In this document: one piece after another, positions 11,501-21,415 of the stretch
Layout: every line of letters begins with the position of its first letter
Numbering within the stretch: position 1 is the first letter of the stretch
NCBI RefSeq assembly: GCF_018294505.1
Contig: NC_057813.1
Coordinates: 322,321,955-322,385,954, forward strand
Origin: Triticum aestivum
Lineage: Eukaryota; Streptophyta; Magnoliopsida; Poales; Poaceae
DNA: 64,000 nt
Reading direction: 5' to 3'
Program-made: the position numbers and the translations under genes
Notes under the pieces: generated by a model
The model's database searches: none
What the model was told of the DNA's origin: nothing
What the model saw: only the letters and a program-made list of their open reading frames with translations

Positions 11501-13187
11501 CATCTTCCTTGAGGGGCTTCCGAAGATGGAAGTGTCGCCCTCGCTCGTATGTAGTCGCCTTGGACTTGATGGAGTCATAGTAGGCGTACTCGTGGCAAGT
11601 AGGCGAAGATGTCGTATGTCCAAAGGCGAAGATGCCTTGATAGCACTTGGCGAAGATGCCGAAGTGGTTGATGTAGTCGTAGCTCCGTCTTTGTGGTGGT
11701 CGTCTCGCGGTCTTCTTTTGTGCTCATGAAGCTTCGACTTGGCGTGAAGTTGGCCTTGTTGGGACTTGTACATTTGCGCTTGGCGAGCATCTTCATTATG
11801 ATGGTGTCATTGTCGTGCTTGAGCTCATAGTAGATGTCGTTCGTTGTCGTCTTGCACATGTTGCTTGGAGGTGACTTGCCCTTCATGACGATGTTGATCA
11901 CGAACGTGATGGTGATCACCATGTAGATGTGGATGAGGACGATTTGCACTTGCATCGCTTTCACGCTCCGAAGACTTGTGTCTTGACCGTCGCCGCCTTG
12001 AAGATGACGAAGTGGAAGAATACTTGATCAAGGCTCGAATCACCTCCATCCTTGCATCTTGCTCCTCTTTATGTGTGGAAAGCTTCTTCTCGATGTGCTC
12101 TCACAATCTTGATTGTGCACCTTGCATTTGTTGTTATAGATCGAAGATAGACGCTTTGGTGATGTAGTTGTTCACGCTGTTGTTGTTGTCGTAGACCGGA
12201 GAGGAAATGCCTTGCCTATCCATCACAAGACTCGAGCAAATATGAGTGGGAGAAAGAGAAGAACTTATACCAATGTACCTTGACCGATGTTGACAATGAA
12301 TCAAGTTCACTCAAATGCGGACAATGAAATAGCACTATTGGTACCAATCCTTGTCGGTTCTCACACCTACACAAGTAAAGCTTATGGTGGAGCTCGGTGA
12401 GGATAGTGGCACAAAAATTTAATGCAAAATGTTAGCAAGAGTCAATAATGTTGAAAGAGATTCACAAATTCGCAAGTCAAACAAATGGACCAATAGCAAT
12501 ATGTGGCACACGGAAACACACACACGGATAGATAAATGGGGTCGTGCAACCAAGGAATGAGCACAAAATGTGGAATCCACGGAAAACTCTCGTGTTGCAC
12601 AACTCAAGAGAGACGCTAGCACGATTGCTCTATAGGCGGATACGACACTTGTGCACAACCTATAAGATGCAAAATGGATATACTTTCTATCCCAAGTATG
12701 CTATGTATGTATGGTTCCCGGTGTTTCTCTCAAGATGATCCAAGATGATCGGATATGACAATCTTATATGCAATGTGGTATGATGCTATGGAACTTGCTT
12801 ACAAGCTCTTTGCTCTCTTTCTTTTGCTTAAAAGCTTTATTTCTTTTTTTGTATGGCCTCTTTTGCACAATGCACAAACCAAGATAGCAATTGTGTATAT
12901 GCGGGAACAAATTTGTGACACAATATGATACCAAGATATGCACCACGATGATATGGAATGTATGCTATGGGAAGTATGATCACTAATGTGCACAAGTAAT
13001 GTTGCCGGCAATAATCAAATGGCTAGTCTCGATAGGCAAGTAACGCAAAATGGGATAGGGGTTAACAATCCAATGGCAAGGGAATATACAATGGAGGGAT
13101 ACCACGATACCAAGATGATATGGAGGTTACCGTCCGGCAATGATGAGTAGCGGTGTTCTTGATGTAGAAACCAAGATGATGGAGACT

Positions 13188-13530
13188 CGTCCCTAAGTAG
13201 CTGAAACACCTTACGAAACAGAAAAACCGCAAACTCAAAATCTCAAACGTCAAATTTCAAAATGGTGGTAGCGGAAAGCGGTTGTAGTTTTGTACTTGGC
13301 AATGCGGAAATGGAATGATGGGCTATACACGTGTCGGAGTTTAAGTTTCCGTCCCTAAGTAGCCGAAACACCTTAGGAGACACAAGCCACAACTCAAACA
13401 AGCTCAAACAACAATTGGGTTAAATTGGGTTGGCGAAATGTATTGTGGGCAAGGTTATGTGGAAGTGGTGGTGGTGGTTGATGAAGAAGCAATCGTCCCT
13501 AAGTAGCCGAAACACCTTAGGAGACTCAAA
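13188..13530. repeat. Three diverged subrepeats in U LTR copy b
   Basis: Counterpart of the subrepeats at 5706-6060, with motif copies at about 13190, 13351 and 13495. Confidence 0.75.
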
Positions 13531-13794
13531 TCACTCTCAAACAACCACTAATGCTATATGGATCAAAATGGGTTAGGTTGCGGAAGTCGATGGTGGTAAT
13601 GTGGCTGATATGGTGGAGGGCCTAGGCAAACTTGCCAAATTTTCAAAAACTTTATGGAGTCAAATGGTGTTGGTGGTCTTTTTTTGGGAAGGGGGGTGTC
13701 AAGAGCTTCAAAACGAGCTAAAGAACGTCAAAATCGGAGTTCGGATGAATTAGTTATGGCCGAAACGGTGAAACGGGGGAGGCTGAAATGCCAA

Positions 13795-13945
13795 GGACCG
13801 GATATCCGGGGGTTTGGCCGGATTTCCGGGGGCTGATGTCCAGAACCGTGCGTGAAATGCGCTCCAGGGGCCGGATGTCCGGGCCAATGGCCAGATGTCC
13901 GGGCAGGCCGGATGTCCGCTGGTCGGGCCGGATGTCCGGGCTCCC
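13795..13945. repeat. CCGGATGTCCGG cluster, downstream side, copy b
   Basis: Degenerate CpG-rich units with CCGGA/TCCGG inverted arms, at the same place as 6320-6475 in the partner LTR. Confidence 0.8.
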
Positions 13946-14640
13946 AATCCGAGGATGAACTCGAGGAACTCGATTTTGGGGGCGGAAATTGATGATTTCG
14001 GGGGCAAAATTGCGGAGATTTCGTGGATGGAAGATGGTGAAACTTGGGGAAATGCTAGATCACTTGTAACCAAGCAAACCCATGGATCAAAATCAACAAA
14101 ACATCATCAAACTAACAAATCACAAAAAAAATTGGGGGCTATTTTTGGTGGGGATTTTCGGATTTAGGACGAAATCAACAAAATCAAGCTAGAAAACGAG
14201 GGGTAGGGGCTCCAAAAACATGATCAACATAGCTCATGATACCAATATGATGTAGGGCTGAACCCTAGGGGCCGATCTTTCACGTTAGGAGTGGATCCTA
14301 CGGGGAGACACGAAGAACGAGCGGAAGAATACAAAGGGGATCACGGGGGAAAACGAGAGAAACACTCAACCGACAAGGAATCAATCACACGAGTGCTAGA
14401 TCACTGAACACATAAGGTAACACATGATCCAAAATCAACAAAGGAAAGATACAATAGTAACCGTTCTTCTCCGTGAGGAGGTCTTGAGGGTCTTCCCTTG
14501 AAGGGGTCTTGAATCCGCTTGGGAGATCTTCTCCGAAGAGGTCGTAAGCTCCGAGGAGAAGTAGCCAAGTGATGAGCAAGGATCTCACACAAAATATGAG
14601 CTAAACCAATGATAACCCTAACTAGGAGGAGGTGGGGGAG

Positions 14641-14648
14641 TATATATA
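14641..14648 (-). promoter_or_regulatory. TATA box of U LTR copy b
   Basis: TATATATA on the minus strand is followed by CTCCCCCACC. It is the likely U3 promoter and is flanked on both sides by CCGGATGTCCGG clusters. Confidence 0.55.
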
Positions 14649-14712
14649 GTGCTAGCCCACGAAGGGGTAAGTGAGAGGGGATACATGGACCCTTGGCCCG
14701 TTCTCTGCACAC

Positions 14713-15005
14713 AGGCAGGTGCCGGATGTCCGGGCTGGGGGCTGGATATCCGGGGCTTCGCGACGGGCCGGATGTCTGGGCTAGGAGGCCGGATAACCGG
14801 GCTGGCCTGGGTGCCCTGCGGTTGCTCTCTGGACAGGCGGGGTCCGGATGTCCGGGCTGGGGGCCGGATGTCCGGCGGCTCGGGAAGAGCCGGATGTCCG
14901 GGCTGACGGGGTTCAGCTTCTGGACGCGTTCTGTGATGGGCCCCGGATGTCCGGGCTTGCGGGAAGGGTCGGATGTCCGGGCTAGGGCCGGATGTCCGGG
15001 GCCTG
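14713..15005. repeat. CCGGATGTCCGG cluster, U3 side, copy b
   Basis: About ten units upstream of the TATA box. One unit pair present in copy a (near 7420-7455) is missing here and an extra unit occurs near 14985. Confidence 0.85.
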
Positions 15006-15199
15006 TAGCAGATGGCTCTTCTTCCTTCTCCTCTTCCATGCTTGGCCTTGGTCCTTTGATTCTTCATGGTCATGTCGGTTGTACCTGAGTATAGGCAAGG
15101 TCCATTCATGAGGTAGTAACCATGTCTCATGTGTGGAAAGTGAAGGTTTAGAAAGGAACGAGTTCACCTTGTGTCCAATGGCGTATGCTCGAGGTCTCG

Positions 15200-18100
15200 T
15201 CATATGTCCTCTTGGGGCTCGGAGAGTAGTCGGAGTGTACATGGGGATGAACGTGGGATGCTCCGCATCATCTCCCCCCCCCCTTGGGAAAGATCCGACC
15301 TCGGATCGTGATCCTCATCACCATGGAAACGGTTGTCGTGGATAGACTTGTAGTTGGACGAAGTTGAAGGCATGGCACAATCCAAGTATTCGAAGGTGTC
15401 GCCGCAGTGGTATGCATGCAAAAGGAGCAAACACAAACAACACTCGGAAATACAATGGTTAGCGCACACAAAGTGTCCATCATGTAAGAATGAGTCTGTG
15501 CGGTAAGATAGTTCGTGACAAAGCGCATGAAGCTTATCAAGATGATCTAGAATGGTATGCAAAGCATTCATGGGAACAAATGCAATCATTGTGCACACAA
15601 TTGTGTTGTGAATATGAGCAATGTAACCACGGTGCAAAATGATGTCATAGAGGGACGGTTCATCAATAGCATGAATATGGTAATGGATGCTCAATATGTG
15701 TAAGCTATCATGCAACTGATGGTGGACAATATGATCATGTTGTATGAATATGCCATCAAGGAAGATCACAACAAATTTGCTAAGGAAGTGAACAAGCTCA
15801 AATATCATGGATGACATGGGAATAGAAGATGCAACAAGGCAATCATAATGTGGGTCAATCCATGTATGGGGTGCAAACTTGTGGTGAGTATGATATGTCC
15901 ATCGAGCATGACATGTGGGAGTACAATCAACAAATATGGAGGCGTTGGTGTACCAATGCTCGATGTCGTGGCAAGAGTGGAAGTCCAAAGGTGCATCCAA
16001 TAAGTCGGAGCGCTCCTCAATGTGAAGGTCCATAGAGCCAATCTCCAATGTCGCTCCTCCGTCCGCGAGATGTATCATGTAGACAACAAGAAGGAAACAA
16101 CAATGAATGAGTGACCCATCCAATATGCGTATTTGAGGATGGCTCAAAGAGAAGGAGTTCACCTTTATAAGAATGTCGAAAATGTTGGTGTCGCACATCG
16201 TGTATTCCTTCACATAACCAATATGTCTCATGACGGTAATGCCTTGTGAAAGCTTCAAAACGAAAGAACATGGCAGACACTTGGAAAAAGAAATGAGGTT
16301 AGCGGAAGTGCAAAACCTATCATTCGTGTGGTCAGCTACCCAACATGTGTATGCATCATGCTCATCATAAGAAAGTACAAGGGAGCATTTCATAGTATGG
16401 AGGCATATGATGCAAGAACAACCAAATACAAGAGGCTCAATCAATGAATCATGCATCACAAGTAAAGTGTCCAAGTCTCCAAGATCAATAAGCATAGCAA
16501 GTTGGCACTCAATACAAGGTGATATGAGAGATGCAACTAATGGAGACAAGAGGCAATGATCATGACAAATCAAGTGAGAGGCATCAACATATATGTCATC
16601 AACCCAAGAAAGCAAGTAATAGTGGAACATGGGTGATGCAACATAGCAAGCAATCATAGTGATCAAGTCAAGCAAGCTAGTAGTGCGAAGATGCAACATA
16701 CTAGAAGGAATAATGGCAAGCATGTCATGTGTGCAAATAGTGTGCATGAATAATTCACATGACATATCACAAGCATGAAAGCAAAATATGAGGAAAATAG
16801 TATGAATGTATTGGTGAGAAGCCATATGTAAATAGCAATGGGTCATCATGACTCTCCCAACACAACAAGCATCAATAGCATGGGGCACATGATAAACATG
16901 GCAATAGCAACAAGGATCTCCACCAAGCATGCAAATACACATAGGAGTATCATAATGTTGCATCATGGGTAAATGCAAGCAAGGGTCACAATCGCATGGC
17001 AAAGGCATAGAAACAAGCATAACATGCAAAGTGAACACGATAGTATGGGCATAAGGTGACAAGTGGTAGATAGCCCATAGCCGTGTGAGATCCAAATAAA
17101 AGAGATGCGCATAGTCCTTGCACGAAGGGAATGGTGGTAAGGAGAGTCCACGGGATCCCAAAGCGTCGTTGCTCTCAAGAGCTCGTTTTGTCAACTCTTG
17201 GGGTTGAGAGGTTGACGAGTATACATGAGTACCTACACAAAACAAAGACAAAGAGAAAATTGTGTGTGCATGGTATATGTACACATCATCCATCATGATG
17301 TGCACATGCATGTGTCTGTTAGCACAAAATATCCAATGCTCAAATAAATGAGATGCGTGATATAGAAACATGTCATCCATCATGAGAGGTTTGTTATTAT
17401 GTATAGCATAATGGAGACTCAAATTGTGTAATGCATCACGAGCAATATCTAGAGCATTGTTATTCATGGAATGCATATTGTGCAAGCAATCATGGAAATC
17501 ATGCATAGGATGGGATGCATCAAGATCTCCTAATATGTATGAGGAAACTATGGGGGTCTCCTCATGAGCATTAACAGAAACATCACATGGAGAATATTGA
17601 CAACATCCAAAACAAAGCATATGTGGTTCAATGTGATCGTGGCATGGCATAGTAGATGAATTGCGCAAATCAAGTAAAGGAAGCATGGCAATATCATCAC
17701 ATGAAAAACAAAAGCCAATGACCATCATCTTGTCATCTATGCCATAAGTGCAAATGTGATTGATTTTAATGGGGCATGCATAGTTACTATGTTGAGATTG
17801 AAATGATGCAATATGGGAGATCTCACTCATAGCATATGACAAGTTCAAAGGATTATCAAACATGATGTGACCAAAAGAATTTTCACATGATATCCTATGG
17901 AACATAGCATCACAACTAGGAAAATCAACATGCTCATCATCATATTCATCATAAATAGGTAAGTCAAGGCATGAAGAAGTCTCACTAGCATGAAGCATGG
18001 GAATAGGTGGGTCAACATCATGGGAGCAATCGATGTCAAGAGAGTCCACTAGTGGGACAAGAGAAGCACCATCACCTATGTTACCTTTGGAGCATCGCTC

Positions 18101-19543
18101 ATGTGTTGTAGGTGAGGTGTTGAAGACCAAGTCATGGTCAACATCGTCTTGATGGAACCATGTGGGGGGTGCATCATTATCCACCATGGGCATCGTCGTC
18201 TCCAATGGAGGAATAGACTCGTCAAGGATAGGCATGTCGTCATGTAGGAGACCTAGCACCAAAGAAGGAAACACACTAGGAGTAGAGGTTAAGTCGTTAG
18301 AAATCATAGTGGCCTCACATGTCGTGTCAACTACGTCACTCGCTAAGTCTTGTGGCTCACTCACTCCCTCAAGGATGCTCTCACTCATATGGTAGGTGGA
18401 GTCACTCAAATGGGGCTCAACCTCACATAGGATGTGTGGCATGCTCTCATGTGTGGGGCTAGTGGTGGTCACACTCATTCTCTCATAGGAAATGCTCTCA
18501 ATGTCACATATGGTGGAGTCACTCATCTCACTCATGGGGTGGTGGCTCTCCTCACATGGCAAATGGGGCATCTCAACATATGTGGGTGTCGGAGAGATGT
18601 AGGTGCAAATGTCTCCATGCGCGGTCTCGTAGCTTGACTCGGAGTACGAGTCCAATATGAGCGCTGTCTTCATGTTGTAGAAGAGGTTCATGCTCGTCGT
18701 CGTGGTCGAAGGGGATGGCCCTTGCTCGACCGTCTTGTCACCGTCTTGGTGTGGGAGGCCCATGTGATGTGGCACCTCGTAGCTGGTCTCCATGACCGAA
18801 GGGAATTTCCCATACTCCGCAATCTTCCTTGAGGGGATTCCGAAGATGGAAGTGTCGCCCTCGCTCGTAGGTAGTCGCCTTGGACTTGATGGAGTCATAG
18901 TAGGCGTACCCGTGGCAAGTAGGCGAAGATGTCGTACGTCCAAAGGCGAAGATGCCTTGATAGCACTTGGCGAAGATGCCGAAGTGGTTGATGTAGCCGT
19001 AGCTCCATCTTTGTGGTGGTCGTCTCGCGGTCTTCTTTTGTGCTCATGAAGCTTCAACTTGGCGTGAGGTTGGCCTTGTTGGGACTTGTACATTTGCGCT
19101 TGGCGAGCATCTTCATTATGATGGTGTCGTTGTCGCGCTTGAGCTCGTAGTAGATGCCGTTCGTTGTCGTCTTGCACATGTTGCTTGGAGGTGACTTGCC
19201 CTTCATGACGATGTTGATCACGAACGTGATGGTGATCGCCATGTAGATGTGGACGAGGACGATTTGCACTTGCATCGCTTTCGCGCTCCAAAGACTTGTG
19301 TCTTGACCGTCGCCACCTTGAAGATGACGAAGTGGAAGAAGACTTGATCAAGGCTCGAATCTCCTCCATCCTTGCATCTTGCTCCTCTTTATGTGTGGAA
19401 AGCTTCTTCTCGATGTGCTCTCGCAATCTTGATTGTGCACCTTGCATTTGTCATTGTAGATCGAAGATAGACGCTTTGGTGATGTAGTTGTTCACGCCAT
19501 TGTTGTTATCGTAGACCGGAGAGGAAATGCCTTGCCTATCCAT
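15200..19543 (-). pseudogene. U-element large ORF, best-preserved copy (about 1,447 codons, one stop)
   Basis: The start at the ATG 19543-19541 (MDRQGI) is shared by all three copies. A single TGA at 19453-19451 (CGA in copy 0) interrupts codon 31; after it 1,415 codons are open. Features in order: Q/R/E-rich N-terminus, serine run with SR-like basic patch, H/R/D-rich basic region to about residue 170, Ser/Thr/Pro-rich region to about 400, then a very long region rich in His, Asp, Met, Cys, Ile and Tyr. No CCHC knuckle, protease DTG, RT YxDD, RNase H or integrase motif is seen. The frame runs through the polypurine tract and about 23 codons into the LTR. Function unknown; it may be a gag-like or accessory protein of a family mobilised in trans. 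Long openness in a shared frame argues that it was once coding. Confidence 0.65.
15271..15287 (-). other. Polypurine tract of U element (copy b)
   Basis: A run of ten G on the minus strand followed by AGA lies directly before the LTR start TGATGCGG. It is embedded in the end of the large ORF. Confidence 0.65.
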
Positions 19544-19593
19544 CACAATACTCGAGCAAATATGAGTGGGAGAAAGAGAAGAACTTATACCAA

Positions 19594-19757
19594 TGTACCT
19601 TGACCGATGTTGACAATGAATCAATCACTCAAATGCGGACAATGAAATAGCACTATTGGTACCAATCCTTGTCGGTTCTCACACCTACACAAGTAAAGCT
19701 TATGGTGGAGCTCGGTGAGGATAGTGGCACAAAAAATTAATGCAAAATGTTAGCAAG
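19594..19757 (-). repeat. U-element LTR fragment (copy c), truncated
   Basis: The first 164 bp (plus-strand sense) match the starts of the LTRs at 885 and 12274 up to GTTAGCAAG. From there the sequence switches to CRM gag. This is a rearrangement breakpoint, not an LTR end. Confidence 0.75.
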
Positions 19758-21415
19758 TGTCATCTGTCAGGAGTACACCTTCCGATCCCGCACAGAGCTC
19801 TTCTTCATCCATGGCATCAATGGGGCAAACACATGATATTATTTGTCGTTGTTGCAAGGGTGGATGTCATTATGCGAGAGAATGCCCATCTAAGCGTGTG
19901 ATGATTGCTACTGAGGATGGTGGGTATGAGTCCGCTAGTGACTATGATGAGGAGACTTTGGCTCTTATTACAAGTGAAGAACACAGTGGAGATGATTCTG
20001 ATCATGAGACGCAATACATGGCTGCTGAAGATGCTGACAGGTATGAAAGTTTAGTTGCTCAACATGCTTTCAGTGTGCAGGTCACACAAGCTGAGCAAAA
20101 TCAGAGGCATACTTAATTCCATACAAAGGGAGTTGTGAAGGAACGTTTTGTCCACGTAATCATTGATGGAGGGAGTTGCAACAACTTGGCTAGCATGGAG
20201 ATAGTGGAGAAGCTATCTCTCACCACAGGACCACATCCACATTCTTACTACATCCAATGGTTCAACAACAGCGGCAAGGTTAATGTAACACGTAATGTTT
20301 GTGTGCATTGTAGTATCTCTACATATGCTAATTATGTTGATTGTGATGTGGTACCTGTGCAAGCATGTTCTTTATTACTTGGGAGACCATGGGAATTTGA
20401 TAAAAATTCTGTACACCATGGTGGAAACAATCAGTATACTCTTGACCATAAGGATAAATATATTACTTTACTTCCTATGTCTCCTGATTCCATTCTGAAA
20501 CATGATATTAATAGAGCTAATAAAGCAAAATAGGAGAAAAATAAGAGTGAAAATCAGATTCTGGCAAAAGAATTTGAGTAACAAATGAAACCTCATAATA
20601 AACCGTCTAGTGTTGCTTCTGAAATTAAATTGAAAAGTGCATGTTTACTTTCTACCAAATCTGATATTGATGAGCTAGATTTCAGCAAATCTGTTTTCTA
20701 TGCTTTTGTGTGCAAAGAAGCATTATTTTCATTCGAGCACGTGCCTTCCTCTTTGCCTCCTGCTGTCACTAACATTTTGCAGGAGTTCATTGATGTCTTT
20801 CCACAATACGTGCCACTGGGATTACCACCTATTCGAGGGATTGAGCATCATATTGACTTAATTCCCGGTTCTTCGCTGCCAAACCGTGCACCATACCGTA
20901 CTAATCCGGAGGAGACAAAGGAGATTATGCGTCAAGTACAGGAGCTGCTCGATAAAGGTTATATACGCAAATCTCTTTGACCTTGGGTTGTTCCTATTAT
21001 ACTAGTGCCCAAAAAGGATGGTACATCGCGTATGTGTGTTTATTGTAGAGGCATTAATAATATTACTATTCGTTATCGTCATCCTATTCCTATGCTAGAT
21101 GATTTTCTTAATGAATTGAGTGGCTCTACAATATTCTCCAAAGTTGATTTGCATTGGATACAATCAAATTCATATGAAATTGGGAGACGAATGGAAAACA
21201 TCATTTAAAACTAAGTTTGGATTATGAGTGATTAGTCATGCCTTTCGGTTAACTAATGCACCTAGTACTTTCATGAGATTAATGAACGAAGTTTTACGTG
21301 TTTTCATTGGATGATTTGTGGTAGTCTATTTTGATGATATACTGATTTATAGCAGATCTTTGGAGGAACATTTGGCAAATTTACTTGTTGTTTTTATTGC
21401 TCTATGTGATGCACG
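19757..21415 (+). pseudogene. CRM gag C-half, protease and RT N-half (broken)
   Basis: The frame begins inside gag, shortly before the zinc knuckle CRCCKGGCHYAREC (about 19844-19885), an intact CCHC spacing. A protease-like segment with IIDGGSCNN (about 20158) follows. The RT starts around 20870 and its YFDD motif of the catalytic centre is at about 21330. Stops occur near 20114, 20531, 20579 and 20978, and a frameshift near 21160. The RT is cut at 21415 by the Tekay-type insertion, and the frame resumes with [11 protein letters not shown] at 36375. Its role was packaging, polyprotein cleavage and reverse transcription; it cannot act now. It is more decayed than its minus-strand sister. Confidence 0.85.

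Larger units (their letters stand above)
7800..12223 (-). pseudogene. U-element large ORF, copy 1 (broken)
   Basis: This is the same large ORF as at 15200-19543, starting at the ATG at 12223-12221 (MDRQGI). It is broken by in-frame stops near 11825, 10967 and 9125, and by a 146-bp tandem duplication at about 8295-8586 that shifts the frame. It ends at 7800, where an 11-base G run in the polypurine tract brings the TGA at the LTR start into frame. Copy 2, with 10 bases, reads on instead. A by-eye look at about 200 aligned codons against copy 2 found about 12 amino-acid changes and few silent ones, as expected for drift without selection after duplication. Function unknown. Confidence 0.75.
12274..15270 (-). 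repeat. U-element LTR (copy b), complete
   Basis: This 2,997-bp LTR is shared by the two flanking internal regions, which is the hallmark of a tandem LTR array. On the minus strand it starts TGATGCGG after the poly-G tract and ends GGTACA. It holds the U3-side CCGGATGTCCGG cluster (14715-15005), a TATA box (14641-14648), the downstream cluster (13795-13945) and three CGTCCCTAAGTAGC subrepeats (13190-13530). Without LTR P it is collinear with copy a. Confidence 0.8.
1..19757 (-). mobile_element. Tandem array of non-autonomous LTR retrotransposon U
   Basis: Three successive copies of the same sequence lie head to tail: the text starting at 1 recurs near 11390 and again near 18714. The order is internal region (1-884), LTR (885-7802, interrupted by solo LTR P), internal (7803-12273), LTR (12274-15270), internal (15271-19593) and LTR fragment (19594-19757). 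Coding direction is minus. Each LTR, read on the minus strand, starts TGATGCGGAG just after a poly-G polypurine tract and ends GGTACA beside a TGGTAT primer-site-like motif. No RT, RNase H, integrase or CCHC knuckle is found, so the family looks non-autonomous. I do not recognise its published name. The array is what unequal recombination between LTRs produces. Its left end is outside the window and its right end is broken. Confidence 0.85.
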
